The notes: generated by a model not told the origin, from the sequence alone. A stretch of DNA of 64,000 bases from Nitrososphaerota archaeon (GCA_024860875.1 JACPSZ010000008.1:148106-212105); one strand, 5' to 3'. Positions 8,193 to 17,451 are shown, counted from the stretch's first letter. Numbers and translations are program-made.

Positions 8193-9142
8193 ATTCCCAC
8201 GAGCTCTGCAAGTTCTTTTCTTGCAGCCCTGCCAAGAATCTCACCTGTCATTTCAGGCGATATATCATTTACAAAGACGCCCAAGCCCTTTTCTATGCTC
8301 CCCCATGTCTTGAGCATTGGATGAACCTCTATATGCCAATGGTAATCGTTGCCCATCTTCTCGTTTATAGAATGGAAACTCATGCTGAAGGGAACCTTGT
8401 CTAATTCTCTTTGCATCCCTCCAAGCGTTGAGCGTAATATCAATGCTAGATCATTAATCACTCTGCTAGAGGTACTCAGGAAGCCAGAGTCGTGTGATTT
8501 AGGGTAAATCCAAAATTCATAGGAACTTGTCGGTGCCCAAGGTGCAAACGCTATGAAATGTTCCGTCGAGATTAACTGTCTCGGGCCTCCCTGCTCAACG
8601 CTGATTACCCTGCACATTGGACATATTCCAAGATCCTGCATCGACCTTTCCACTGCTGCCATTTCCTCCATTATCACAGAGGGTATTTCAGGAAGCGTGA
8701 GCATTTCGAGGCTTGGATGCAGTATTCCTCCTGCAGCATTGCCGTATCTTGCCAACAAGAGAACGAAATTGTCCTTCCTTCCATATTGCGATTTCATGTT
8801 TTCCTGAGCAACGCTCAGCAGCTTCGATATGCTATCGACAGGAAGTTTCTGGAAGGAGCTGTTATGGCCAAGGTTTGCAACCAAAACATGATGCGTGTTA
8901 TTTTGCGGAGATTTGTCTGAAACTTCATTAACGCTCAGGCTGTTTGTATGCTCAATAATCAACGGGAGGGAGGGCTTGCTCTTTGAACTATTCACATAAT
9001 CGCAGACGAAGCATTCCGTGTCTGGCTCTTCTTCTACTGCTAAATCAGTGCCCCTAACGCTTCGATCTGTATTGGTTAAGGTGAGCCTGTCTGTAAAATA
9101 ATCCCTCCTTAGCTCGGGCACGCCAAACGCATTGCGCAACAA
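8189..9142 (-). CDS. GalT-family nucleotidyl/hexose-1-phosphate transferase with altered active site
   Basis: A 317-residue member of the HIT-superfamily galactose-1-phosphate uridylyltransferase group. Two CxxC pairs (C44/C47, C174/C177) could bind metal. The second-domain motif HWHIEVHP (H268, H270, H274) is present. In the first domain the usual HPHxQ is replaced by HPSLE (H142-P143-S144, E146), so the nucleophilic His is a Ser and the Gln a Glu. It therefore may not use the normal uridylyl-His intermediate; a phosphorylase-like or divergent role is possible. It is convergent with the isomerase gene and 17 bases downstream of serA, its likely operon partner. Confidence 0.8.
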   Translation of the reverse strand: MLRNAFGVPELRRDYFTDRLTLTNTDRSVRGTDLAVEEEPDTECFVCDYVNSSKSKPSLPLIIEHTNSLSVNEVSDKSPQNNTHHVLVANLGHNSSFQKLPVDSISKLLSVAQENMKSQYGRKDNFVLLLARYGNAAGGILHPSLEMLTLPEIPSVIMEEMAAVERSMQDLGICPMCRVISVEQGGPRQLISTEHFIAFAPWAPTSSYEFWIYPKSHDSGFLSTSSRVINDLALILRSTLGGMQRELDKVPFSMSFHSINEKMGNDYHWHIEVHPMLKTWGSIEKGLGVFVNDISPEMTGEILGRAARKELAELVGI

Positions 9143-9159
9143 GATTATAGGCTTATAGG

Positions 9160-10407
9160 TTAAGCAGCGACTCGGAGCACGATATCGAGTTTTTTCAGTT
9201 CAGCAAGGGCTTCCTTGCTCGGCAGTTGATGGACAAGGTAAACGGTCAAAACGTGCCCAGTTCCTATCTCTCTCGAACGGTTCTCTCGTATGTTTATTTT
9301 GTATTCGCCTAGCTTTCCATCAATCTGCGCAAATGCCCCGGGAACATCAAGGTGGTGTATGAACAGGGGATAGACTTGCTTCTCCTCCATTTCTACAGTT
9401 TCCCCAACGTTCACGGAATTGGAGAAATCGCCTTTCAGAAGATAGTCTACTACTATGCGAGCAATCTCTATGGAAGTCTTCATCTGTGCCTCTTTAGTCG
9501 ACGCTCCAAGGTGAGGAGTAAGGACAACATTGTCAAGCCCTCTGAGTTTATTCACAAAGTCCGTGCTCTCGGATTCTGGTTCTTCTGCATAGACATCGAG
9601 TCCTGCACCCGCTATTTTGCCAATTTTTAATGCTTGATACAGTGCACTTTCATCAATGTTTTGTCCTCTTGACGTGTTTATGATGATAGCGTTGGGCTTC
9701 ATAAGGGCAATTTCTTTCTCTCCAACAACAGTCGCGTTCCCGCCTGTGTGAAGGCTGATGTAGTCTGCCCTAAGCACTTCTTCCTTTGAAACGTATTTTA
9801 TCCTCGAATCAGGGAAAGCTTCGCGAACCTTATCCAAGGCTATGTCATAGCCTATGACTTGAGCACCAAACCCGCTAAGCAATCTGGATAATCTTTGTGC
9901 TATTCTCCCGCAGCCGAGCAGACCTACAGTCTTGCCCGATAATTCATAGCCTTCCATGTTGCGCCTGCTCCATTTGCCATTCTTTAGCGTATGATCTGCC
10001 TTCGATATCCTCCTCGAAACGTTCAGCATCAATCCGATTACCAATTCCGCAACTGCATTTGTATTCCCATATGGAGCAGTCTTAACAATAATTCCCTTCT
10101 GCGATGCCGCCTCAACATCTATGTTGTCAAAGCCCACTCCCTGCCTTCCAATAATCTTAAGGTTCCCAGAGGCGCCAGCCTCGATAACCTGCTTTGTCAC
10201 TTTCGTAGAGCTTCTGACCGTTAGAGCATCAAATCCTCCAATGGCTCTGCCAAGTTCGTCAGGCTTCCTTCTGCGGTCATCTACCGATATGCCAGCCTTC
10301 TGGAATATCTCGATGCCTTCGGGGTTCATGCCGTCATTGACGAGGACTTTGATAGCAATCACTGTTGTCGCTTTAGTTTGAGGAGATTTATGTCTTTGGA
10401 GCATCAT
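9160..10407 (-). CDS. serA: D-3-phosphoglycerate dehydrogenase
   Basis: Catalyses the first step of serine synthesis, oxidising 3-phosphoglycerate with NAD. The Rossmann loop GLLGCGRIAQRLSR, the catalytic Arg in INTSRGQNIDE, Glu in YAEEPES and His in LTPHLGAST are all there. A C-terminal ACT-type domain follows directly (DVPGAFAQIDGKLGEYKINI), without the long intervening domain of larger forms; total length 415. The N-terminus is uncertain: family homology begins at IKVLVNDGM, so a GTG at 10362 (residue 16) may be the true start instead of the ATG at 10407. Divergent from apgM, with 40 bases between, so both promoters are tightly packed. Confidence 0.94.
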   Translation of the reverse strand: MMLQRHKSPQTKATTVIAIKVLVNDGMNPEGIEIFQKAGISVDDRRRKPDELGRAIGGFDALTVRSSTKVTKQVIEAGASGNLKIIGRQGVGFDNIDVEAASQKGIIVKTAPYGNTNAVAELVIGLMLNVSRRISKADHTLKNGKWSRRNMEGYELSGKTVGLLGCGRIAQRLSRLLSGFGAQVIGYDIALDKVREAFPDSRIKYVSKEEVLRADYISLHTGGNATVVGEKEIALMKPNAIIINTSRGQNIDESALYQALKIGKIAGAGLDVYAEEPESESTDFVNKLRGLDNVVLTPHLGASTKEAQMKTSIEIARIVVDYLLKGDFSNSVNVGETVEMEEKQVYPLFIHHLDVPGAFAQIDGKLGEYKINIRENRSREIGTGHVLTVYLVHQLPSKEALAELKKLDIVLRVAA

Positions 10408-10447
10408 GATTAGGCTTTTAAAGGAAGAAACTTCGCGGCTTCACTGA

Positions 10448-11710
10448 ATGGACAAGAAACTTGTATATATTTTGCTCGACGGCGTAGGCGACAAGCCCGA
10501 TCCCACGCTGAATTACGTTACTCCACTGCATGCTGCGAAAACCCCAGCACTTGATAGACTTGCAAGAAATGGAAAGAGCGGCTTAGTCTACACTGTAAAG
10601 AAGGGGATAGCCCCAGAATCCGATATTGGAGTATTCTGCATGCTCGGCTATGACTTTACAAAGAGTTACATTGGAAGGGGAGTTGTCGAAGCTATTGGGT
10701 CTGCTTTGAGGTTTCAAAATGGATACATCGCATTAAGGGGAAACTTTGCCACGCTTGGCGACAAGAACACGATAATTGACAGGAGGGCTGGAAGAAATCT
10801 CACTACGGAAGAGGCGAATGATCTGAGCAAGACGATAAGCGAAAAGGTGAGCCTTCCGCAGAACGCAGAGATTCAGTTCATTTCCACTGTTGGACATAGG
10901 TGCGTTCTGGTAATTTCCGTCAAAGGCGAGAAACTCTCTGCAAACATCTCTAATACTGACCCTGCGTATGAAAGGGTTCACGGAATTGGGGCTGCAGTAA
11001 CTGGCGATAGTGAATTTTCCCTTGCCAAATGCAAACCTCTTGATAGGAAACCTCAAACCAAACTTGCTGCGGAACTGATAAACGAATTTACCGAGAAGGC
11101 CAAGAAGGTTCTTGCCGAGCATCCAGTCAATTCAAAAAGAAGGAAGGAGGGAAAGAAGCCTGCGAACGTCATTCTGCTAAGGGATGCTGGAGACTCTTTG
11201 GTAGAGCTTCCCAGCATGAAGGAAAAATATGGTTTGGATTTCGCCTGTCTGTTAGATATGCCGGTTGAGAAAGGAATAGCCAAATTGACAAAGATGGAGC
11301 AGTATGCGGGAGGCTCTACGACAGATTATGAATACAAAGCCAAGATGACTGCAGACATTCTAAAAAAACATGACGCTGTCTATGTTCACATCAAGACTAC
11401 GGATGAACCCGGGCATGATGGCGATGCTAGACTGAAAACGAAGGTCGTCGAGCAGATTGACGCTAGGTTTCTCGCTCCTCTAATCAAGACGGTAGACTTG
11501 AAGAAGACCACTTTTGTAATCTCTGCAGATCATTCGACGCCTTGCATCATGAAAGGACACAGCGACGACCCAGTACCCCTGCTGGTTTCGTTGGAGGGGA
11601 TGGACAAAGATGGTACATGCAGGTACACGGAAAAAGAGGCAAAGAAGGGCAGCATGGGCATACTAAAAGGGATCAACGCATTGAAAACTGCAATATCGCT
11701 CATTTCGTAG
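10448..11710 (+). CDS. apgM: Cofactor-independent phosphoglycerate mutase, archaeal type
   Basis: A 420-residue ApgM of the alkaline-phosphatase superfamily, interconverting 3- and 2-phosphoglycerate. The N-terminal metal site KLVYILLDGVGDKP, the segment GIAPESDIGVFCMLGYDF with the Ser that is phosphorylated, and the C-terminal metal motifs DEPGHDGD and ISADHSTPC are diagnostic. It starts at ATG 10448. It overlaps tail to tail by 11 bases with the cyclic 2,3-diphosphoglycerate synthetase homologue, which uses a related three-carbon substrate, and is divergent from serA, so three genes around phosphoglycerate lie together. Confidence 0.95.
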   Translation: MDKKLVYILLDGVGDKPDPTLNYVTPLHAAKTPALDRLARNGKSGLVYTVKKGIAPESDIGVFCMLGYDFTKSYIGRGVVEAIGSALRFQNGYIALRGNFATLGDKNTIIDRRAGRNLTTEEANDLSKTISEKVSLPQNAEIQFISTVGHRCVLVISVKGEKLSANISNTDPAYERVHGIGAAVTGDSEFSLAKCKPLDRKPQTKLAAELINEFTEKAKKVLAEHPVNSKRRKEGKKPANVILLRDAGDSLVELPSMKEKYGLDFACLLDMPVEKGIAKLTKMEQYAGGSTTDYEYKAKMTADILKKHDAVYVHIKTTDEPGHDGDARLKTKVVEQIDARFLAPLIKTVDLKKTTFVISADHSTPCIMKGHSDDPVPLLVSLEGMDKDGTCRYTEKEAKKGSMGILKGINALKTAISLIS

Positions 11711-13043
11711 CCCTCTTCATTATACCCTGTATCCTATCACGCAGGAAACCCTCCAACCCAGGCTTGCTAATATCCGAGATCTCAAACCGGACACGATAAA
11801 CAGGCTTCTTGATTTTGATTAATCTTCTAAGGTCTGCAGGTGTCCCAAGCACAACAGCATCGCAATTGACATTCTGTATGGACTGCTCGAGGTCTTTGAT
11901 CTGTTTGTCGCTGTAGCCAAGGGCTGGAAGCACAGAACCTATGTGCTTGTAGTTTCGAAATGCTTCAGCGATGGTTCCGACTGCGTACTTCTTTGGATCG
12001 ATTAAAACTGCACCCGCAGCTCTGGCTGCAGAGGCTCCCACACCCTCCGCAAGCCCTCCATGCGTAGTTGTCGGGCCATCTTCAACAACAAGCACTCTTT
12101 TATTCCTCAAAAGTTCTGCAGAATCTATAGTTGCAATAGATTTAACACGGAATATTGGAGCCTTCGAGTTTAATTCTCTGTAGATATTAACGCTCTTTTT
12201 GATTTGTTCTTCAGACGCCACATTGCACTTGTTGACTACTATGGCATCGGACATCCTTATGTTGACTCCGCCTGGGTAATACTCTGTTTCATGACCTGAC
12301 CTTAATGGGTCGACGACTGTTATCGTAATAGTTGCTCTGTAAAATGGGAAATCATTGTTCCCTCCATCCCAGACTATTATGTCACTTTCTTTTTCTGCTG
12401 CATCAAGTACTTGCTGATAGTCTACTCCTGCAAGGACAGTATCTCCTCTGTCAAGGTGCTGCTCATACTCCTCCCTCTCTTCTATTGTTGCATGATGCTT
12501 TTCGAGATCGGCTTTTGTGCGGAATACCTGAACAGCATCATTCAGATCGCCATAAGGCATGGGGTGCCTTACAATTGCTGGTTTCAGAGCAAACGCCTTC
12601 GTCACATCAACCACCTTCCTTGATACACTGCTCTTCCCCGCGCCACTTCTTGAGGCTACGACTGCAATGATAGGTAGTTTGGACTCCAGCATAGTGTCGT
12701 TAGGGCCAAGAAAATGAAAAGCTGCCCCTGCAGACATTGCAATAGATGCTAGCGTCATCAGAGATTTGTAGGAGATATCGCTGTACGAGAAAAACACGTC
12801 GTCCACTGAGAATTTCTTTATGAGATGTGCAAGAAGTTCTTCGCTGTAAATCGGAATGCCGTTCGGATAAAGATGCCCTGCAAGATCTGCAGGGTACTCG
12901 CGATGTTCTATGAGTGGTATTTGTGCTGCTGTAAAAGCTACAACGTTATAGCTTGGATTGTTCCTGAAGGATACGTTGAAATTATGGAAATCCCTTCCTG
13001 CAGCTCCAACTATTACGGCATTTCTTGCTCTTGCCAACGGCAT
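11700..13043 (-). CDS. Cyclic 2,3-diphosphoglycerate synthetase homologue
   Basis: A 447-residue P-loop protein. ASRSGAGKSSVSRKV (about residues 131-145) is the ATP-binding loop, preceded by a Rossmann-like N-terminal domain. Further family features are RHPMPYGDL and IVWDGGNNDFPFY. Characterised relatives in hyperthermophilic methanogens join ADP and 2,3-bisphosphoglycerate chemistry to make cyclic 2,3-diphosphoglycerate, a stabiliser; relatives are also common in organisms where that product is not known, so the reaction here is uncertain. The start ATG is at 13043. Tail overlap with apgM supports a three-carbon phosphate substrate. Confidence 0.82.
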   Translation of the reverse strand: MPLARARNAVIVGAAGRDFHNFNVSFRNNPSYNVVAFTAAQIPLIEHREYPADLAGHLYPNGIPIYSEELLAHLIKKFSVDDVFFSYSDISYKSLMTLASIAMSAGAAFHFLGPNDTMLESKLPIIAVVASRSGAGKSSVSRKVVDVTKAFALKPAIVRHPMPYGDLNDAVQVFRTKADLEKHHATIEEREEYEQHLDRGDTVLAGVDYQQVLDAAEKESDIIVWDGGNNDFPFYRATITITVVDPLRSGHETEYYPGGVNIRMSDAIVVNKCNVASEEQIKKSVNIYRELNSKAPIFRVKSIATIDSAELLRNKRVLVVEDGPTTTHGGLAEGVGASAARAAGAVLIDPKKYAVGTIAEAFRNYKHIGSVLPALGYSDKQIKDLEQSIQNVNCDAVVLGTPADLRRLIKIKKPVYRVRFEISDISKPGLEGFLRDRIQGIMKRATK

Positions 13044-13120
13044 TTAGCATGCGATGCGTTTTCTAAAACGTTTGCAGTATCCCAGAATGTTTTTACCATT
13101 GGCCTTTGCTATAACATCAG

Positions 13121-13663
13121 TTGTCGCAACAAAAAACTCTGGAACTCGGGGCTGATGCACCTGAATTTTATGATCTATTAGGTGCAGATGGGAAGAGGTA
13201 TTCCCTAAAGGACTTGAGTAAGCCCATACTTGTAATAATCTTCAGCTGCAATCATTGTCCGTACGTTCAGGCGTACGAAGACAGGATTATCTCAATAGCA
13301 AGGGATTACATGGCCAAAGTGCAAATTGTAGCTATAAACTCCAATGACGAAAAATCGTATCCTGAAGACGACTACAAGCATATGGTCGAAAGAGCCAAGA
13401 AGAAAGGCTTCACCTTTCCTTATTTGAGAGATAAAGAGCAAAATGTTGTTTCTGCCTATGGTGCTGTATGTACACCGCACGTATTCGCCTTTGACAAAGA
13501 CAGGAAATTGAGGTATCAGGGAAGGATAGACGACAGCAAAGACCCGAAAATGATAAAATCGCACGATCTAAGAAATGCATTGGACGATCTTATTGCGGGA
13601 AGAGAGGTTAGAACTCCTTTGACAAGAGCCTTCGGTTGCAGCATAAAGTGGTTCATGCAGTAG
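13121..13663 (+). CDS. Thioredoxin-like redoxin (AhpC/TSA-type fold)
   Basis: A 180-residue thioredoxin-fold protein starting at TTG 13121. IFSCNHCPYVQAYEDR holds a CxxC pair (C-N-H-C) at the end of the first strand, typical of a widespread redoxin family. TPHVFAFDKD contains the cis-Pro region. No signal peptide, so it acts in the cytoplasm. It may reduce peroxides or protein disulfides; the partner is unknown. Divergent from the diphosphoglycerate synthetase homologue, with 77 bases between the starts. It precedes a small Lrp-type ligand-binding protein by 40 bases. Confidence 0.85.
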   Translation: MSQQKTLELGADAPEFYDLLGADGKRYSLKDLSKPILVIIFSCNHCPYVQAYEDRIISIARDYMAKVQIVAINSNDEKSYPEDDYKHMVERAKKKGFTFPYLRDKEQNVVSAYGAVCTPHVFAFDKDRKLRYQGRIDDSKDPKMIKSHDLRNALDDLIAGREVRTPLTRAFGCSIKWFMQ

Positions 13664-13703
13664 TGGTAAGCGTTTTATTCATGCAAATATAGTAGATGAT
13701 ATC

Positions 13704-13937
13704 ATGCCAAAGGCTTACGTTCTCATAAACACGGACCCAGAAGTCGAAGAGGAGTTCATTCAACATCTAAAAGCAATAGACGGGGTTACTGAAGCAACAT
13801 CGGTTTACGGAATCTACGATTTCGTAGCTAAGGTTGAAGCAACTTCGATGGAGAAGGTCAAGGAAGTCATAACTTGGAAGATTAGAAGGCTGAAGAACGT
13901 TAAAGCCACTACAACATTGATTTCTGTAGAGGATTAG
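13704..13937 (+). CDS. Stand-alone Lrp/AsnC ligand-binding (RAM) domain
   Basis: A 77-residue protein consisting only of the effector-binding domain of Lrp/AsnC regulators: [17 protein letters not shown], then [13 protein letters not shown], the conserved turn of the amino-acid binding site, and a final strand [10 protein letters not shown]. It has no DNA-binding domain, so it may bind amino acids or join full-length Lrp proteins as a partner. A second stand-alone copy is encoded at 32599. Start ATG 13704. Its stop overlaps by four bases with the end of rpoK on the other strand. Confidence 0.88.
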   Translation: MPKAYVLINTDPEVEEEFIQHLKAIDGVTEATSVYGIYDFVAKVEATSMEKVKEVITWKIRRLKNVKATTTLISVED

Positions 13938-14281
13938 CCTAGAAGAACCTTAAGAGGAATATCCTGATATCTTCCGTCTGGAAGCGATCTTCTTATTGAA
14001 ATTGGAAGGGCTTTGCTCTCAAGTTCAGCAGTCGCAATTGCTATTGGATCTCTGACGTTCTCCTTTAATGGCAGGAATGGAGGAGCGCCATAAGATAGCT
14101 GCAGTGCACGTGTACCGATAATCCTTGCCCTCTCAAACCTTGTAAGCTTCGGAGGGCCTATCTGAACTTCTGAGCCTTTTATCTCGTCCCGTGTTACGGT
14201 GACAAGTTTTCGTTTTATTCTTGGTGCAGGAGGTTCTGGAGCCTTTTTCTTTGTCTTGCGTGTCTTACTTGCTGTAACCAT
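13934..14281 (-). CDS. rpoK: DNA-directed RNA polymerase subunit K (Rpb6 homologue)
   Basis: A 115-residue RpoK. The conserved Rpb6 core [20 protein letters not shown] and [19 protein letters not shown] with the basic end [14 protein letters not shown] clamps the large polymerase subunit. The first 30 residues are a basic, Pro-rich tail ([15 protein letters not shown]) that extends beyond the shortest archaeal forms. Start ATG 14281. It is encoded alone, away from the rpoHBA operon at 49.8-57.2 kb. The 208 bases upstream, shared with a divergent small regulator, are A/T rich and hold its promoter. Confidence 0.93.
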   Translation of the reverse strand: MVTASKTRKTKKKAPEPPAPRIKRKLVTVTRDEIKGSEVQIGPPKLTRFERARIIGTRALQLSYGAPPFLPLKENVRDPIAIATAELESKALPISIRRSLPDGRYQDIPLKVLLG

Positions 14282-14489
14282 GGGCGAGCATAACCTCTAA
14301 AAGAACACTATGCATGCGAAACTCAAATAATAAGTATTGCGGCAATATTTCGGAATAACCTAAGAATATCTTATCGCAAGTTTTTTCGAAAATTTGATGG
14401 TTAATAACAAAAGAGGTAAAAGGTCAGAAATACTTTACCATTCCAAAAATGTTTGGCCTTTTGGAAGGTGTCGATGAGCTAGACTAATT

Positions 14490-14762
14490 TTGCGAAGATC
14501 CTTTGCAGAAATTGCATTTGACGTCCTCCGTTTGATTGCAACTGGTCGATCTGCTAAGACTAAGCTTATGCTGGGAGCGAACACTAGCTCACCTACTTGC
14601 GAAAAGGCTTTGGATAGACTAAAAGAAAAAGGGCTAATCATTCCCAAAGATCAAAGTTTTCTCCTTACTCCCAAGGGTGCTCAAGTTCTGGATTCATACA
14701 AGCAATCAGTAGGGGAGATATTCCCAGAACTCTTAAAAGAAGACATAGCCCTGCTATGGTAA
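14490..14762 (+). CDS. Small winged-helix regulator
   Basis: A 90-residue winged helix-turn-helix protein from TTG 14490. The pattern is helix-helix-recognition helix-wing: FDVLRLIATGRSAKTKLML, SSPTCEKALDRLKEKGLI, then SFLLTPKGAQVLDSY as wing and final helix. This is the layout of the ArnR1/COG3432-type archaeal regulators. It ends 52 bases before the PQQ dehydrogenase gene on the same strand and is a candidate local regulator of it. The dehydrogenase has its own A/T-rich box, so the two need not share a transcript. Confidence 0.78.
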   Translation: MRRSFAEIAFDVLRLIATGRSAKTKLMLGANTSSPTCEKALDRLKEKGLIIPKDQSFLLTPKGAQVLDSYKQSVGEIFPELLKEDIALLW

Positions 14763-14814
14763 TCAATTTACGAAACCAATAAATAGAGCCTTAGAGGCCG
14801 ATTTCTGACCCCAA

Positions 14815-16989
14815 ATGAGTCCAAAAGACTCGACTACAGAAAAACGGTATGTTGTGAAGGCATTATCTGTAATAGTAACGGTATTACTCCTCGTATCCCC
14901 TCTAATAGCAATCTCTTCAATGATTGTTCCTGCAAACGCGCAAGTAGCGCCGCCACAGATACCTGTTCTGACCCCAGCGGCCCAACAAATGTCCAAAGAC
15001 GAAAGGAATTGGGAATATATAGCTAGTGGAAGGCTAGGCGGAAATTACAATCCCCAGAAACAGATTACCAAAGACAATATCCAATATCTTGAACTAAAGT
15101 GGATATGGCCTGTGCCATCCTTGGGTAGGATACCTGGTCAAGTCCTACAAGGCTTTGGGACAAACCCTGCAGAAGGTGTGAAGGCTCCCCCACTTGTTGT
15201 AGATGGTGTTGCCTACGTAATCCTGAACAGCAAGACTGTCATCGCTCTGGACGCAAAGACGGGCAAACAAATATGGGTGACCCCTGTTGTAGCTAGCAAC
15301 ACCAACAACTCGATTCAGGCAGGCGGCAAGTATCCCATAACAACTGAAGGCTCGCACACGCATGGCATGAATTACATCGATGGCCAAATATGGATCACTG
15401 ATTACGGCTGCGCTGTGACAGTCCTAAATGCAAAGACAGGAAAAGTTGACAGGCAATATAGAGATCTATGCTTAGAAATTCCTATTAACGATCCGAGAGG
15501 AGTAGGAATACCTACAAACAGCGGATGGTATGGCAGTCTATTTGGGTTCCCTCCAACGGTTTACAAGGGCGGTAATTCATTCTTTTACGGGCAAGGAGGA
15601 GCATCCGAAGGAACTTGGGGAGGAAGACTTTATGCGGCCATGTACGACATTAATACTGGAAAGCTCATATGGAGAACGTTCTTAATGCCGCCATGCGGAG
15701 ATCCAAAGACGTGCGGACCCGGTAAAGATGGGCCATTATTCGTCAAAGAGAAACAGGAATGGGGGCAATGGCTTGTCGATAACTGCAACAAGATATGGAT
15801 ACAAGGTATAAAGGCTTGTGAAATAGACCGGGACATACTAAGAAACGACTGGGGAGACATGAGATCGAATTCGGGCATAAGCCAAATCTGGTCAACTGGT
15901 ATGGTAGATGAGGAAACTGGCATTGTATACTTTGGTACGGCTCAAGCAGGACCAGACTGGAACAAGACCTATGCACCTGGCCCCAATCTCTTCGGCGCAT
16001 CAATCATAGCACTGAATGCAAAGACTGGAGCATTGGTATGGGCTCATCAGACAAGCGCGCATGACCTCTGGGACTACGACTGCTCATGGAACGGCGTGCT
16101 GGCTACTGCAAAGGTAAAGGGACAGACGAAGAAGGTGGTAATGAAGGGATGCAAGAACGGTATCGTATACATACTTGATGCAGCTACTGGCGAAGCGTTG
16201 TGGGTCTTTGAACCTCCATCCATAAAGAGAACTCCGAATGCTTACCCATATAATCCTAGGAGCAAGGAGGATATGACAAAGCCGTGGCTAGGCTATCCAA
16301 GCAAAGACTCATTCTGGTTGAACTGCCCTGCTGGTGGATGCCTCGAATCTGACATCGCTTACGACCCAACAAGAAATACGGTCTACTTTGCTATACAGAA
16401 CCCTCCAAGTTGGTCGAAGGTGGGGCCTGCAGAGATAAGAGGAGTGAGCCTTGCATCGGCACCCGCAGGAACCAGGCCATACATACCCAAAGTTAACTAT
16501 ACCGTCAACGCATATGATCTGGATACAGGGAAACTGAAATGGGAGTTCACTTCAACCGTCGGAGTTGGTTACAGAGGAGGCATAATGGCGAGCGGAGGGC
16601 TCGTATGGCCCACATCGCAAGACGGCTTCTTCCGTATACTTGATGCTGACACCGGAAAAGTAGTGTTCGAGAAGCAAGAGCAAGGAAACGTGCAACCAAG
16701 CATAGGTGCAACTGCGGACGGCAAGTTGATAGTGCTTAGGTACATAGGAGACGGTAACCTCCCCGGAGCAATTGCTGCCTACGGCCTGCCTGACAATGTA
16801 CCAGCACCAAAAGAAGTGATCAAAGAAGTCATAAAGGAAGTTCCCAAGGAGGTGATCAAAGAAGTACCAAAAGAAGTCATCAAGACCGTAACAGTCGAAA
16901 CTGTCAGCCCCATATCATATGCTGCAATAGGCATAAGCGTAGTCATACTCGTCATTGCAGGAGTTCTCTTCACAAGAAGAAAGAAGTAA
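14815..16989 (+). CDS. Surface-anchored PQQ-dependent (quinoprotein) dehydrogenase
   Basis: A 724-residue beta-propeller dehydrogenase acting outside the membrane. Residues 15-42 form a signal or membrane segment ending PANAQ. The propeller carries repeated quinoprotein motifs (VVDGVAYVILNSKTVIALDAKTGKQIW region, then NAKTGALVWAHQ). SAHDLWDYD places the presumed catalytic Asp at 420 and a second Asp at 422, the DxD pair seen in lanthanide-dependent enzymes such as XoxF and PedH, where calcium enzymes have Ala or Ser. A Lys-Glu-Val stalk (KEVIKEV repeats, about residues 666-690) leads to a C-terminal membrane anchor and RRKK. Substrate (an alcohol or sugar) unknown. An AATAAATA box lies 33 bases upstream of the ATG. 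Confidence 0.9.
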   Translation: MSPKDSTTEKRYVVKALSVIVTVLLLVSPLIAISSMIVPANAQVAPPQIPVLTPAAQQMSKDERNWEYIASGRLGGNYNPQKQITKDNIQYLELKWIWPVPSLGRIPGQVLQGFGTNPAEGVKAPPLVVDGVAYVILNSKTVIALDAKTGKQIWVTPVVASNTNNSIQAGGKYPITTEGSHTHGMNYIDGQIWITDYGCAVTVLNAKTGKVDRQYRDLCLEIPINDPRGVGIPTNSGWYGSLFGFPPTVYKGGNSFFYGQGGASEGTWGGRLYAAMYDINTGKLIWRTFLMPPCGDPKTCGPGKDGPLFVKEKQEWGQWLVDNCNKIWIQGIKACEIDRDILRNDWGDMRSNSGISQIWSTGMVDEETGIVYFGTAQAGPDWNKTYAPGPNLFGASIIALNAKTGALVWAHQTSAHDLWDYDCSWNGVLATAKVKGQTKKVVMKGCKNGIVYILDAATGEALWVFEPPSIKRTPNAYPYNPRSKEDMTKPWLGYPSKDSFWLNCPAGGCLESDIAYDPTRNTVYFAIQNPPSWSKVGPAEIRGVSLASAPAGTRPYIPKVNYTVNAYDLDTGKLKWEFTSTVGVGYRGGIMASGGLVWPTSQDGFFRILDADTGKVVFEKQEQGNVQPSIGATADGKLIVLRYIGDGNLPGAIAAYGLPDNVPAPKEVIKEVIKEVPKEVIKEVPKEVIKTVTVETVSPISYAAIGISVVILVIAGVLFTRRKK

Positions 16990-16998
16990 TAACAAAAA

Positions 16999-17022
16999 TT
17001 GGCCTTGCACTTGCAAGGCCAA
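16999..17022. terminator. Perfect 11-bp hairpin after the PQQ dehydrogenase
   Basis: TTGGCCTTGCA (16999-17009) and TGCAAGGCCAA (17012-17022) are exact inverted copies with a two-base spacer, beginning about 10 bases after the dehydrogenase stop, followed by a T run (17031-17035). The placement suggests transcription termination or 3'-end stability. A symmetric site could also bind a dimeric protein. Confidence 0.6.
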
Positions 17023-17070
17023 CCTCTGACTTTTTCCAAAAAGACTTTACAGAACCCCTTTTGACCTTCG

Positions 17071-17451
17071 ATGGGATTGTCATCAGTATCCAAGATAGAG
17101 TTTAGGGCAATTTTTGAGGGTAAGGGCGAAGCCAACATCAGCATATACAGGCACCTCTCTCCAGTTACAGTGAACAACATGCTGATGCAAACCAAACTTG
17201 CAGGGCGAATAGTCCGTTTTCAGGACGTTTTCATCTACGCGCCTCTAGGAATTAGAGTTGGGGTCGAGAAGGCTAAGAGACAGTTCAAGAGAGGAGAGAT
17301 TGCATTCATGTCTTCTGCAGGAGCAATATGTTTCTTCCTCAAAGATGCAAGTGTTAGAGTACCTATGAACCCTCTTGGAGAGGTTTCTTTTGGCATGGAG
17401 ATAATTGAGAAATGCGGTGCCGGGGATACAGTATTGCTGATCAAAGAGTAA
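17071..17451 (+). CDS. Cyclophilin-like fold protein (DUF369/COG2164 type)
   Basis: A 126-residue protein with a compact beta-rich pattern. IYAPLGIRVGVEKAKRQFKRG, then GEIAFMSSAGAICFFLKDA and PLGEVSFGMEIIE match the archaeal and Thermotoga cyclophilin-like family of unknown function. It has no catalytic Arg/Phe set that would make it a peptidyl-prolyl isomerase by inspection. It starts at ATG 17071, just past the hairpin that ends the dehydrogenase gene, and is followed 32 bases later by a small membrane protein. Confidence 0.75.
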   Translation: MGLSSVSKIEFRAIFEGKGEANISIYRHLSPVTVNNMLMQTKLAGRIVRFQDVFIYAPLGIRVGVEKAKRQFKRGEIAFMSSAGAICFFLKDASVRVPMNPLGEVSFGMEIIEKCGAGDTVLLIKE

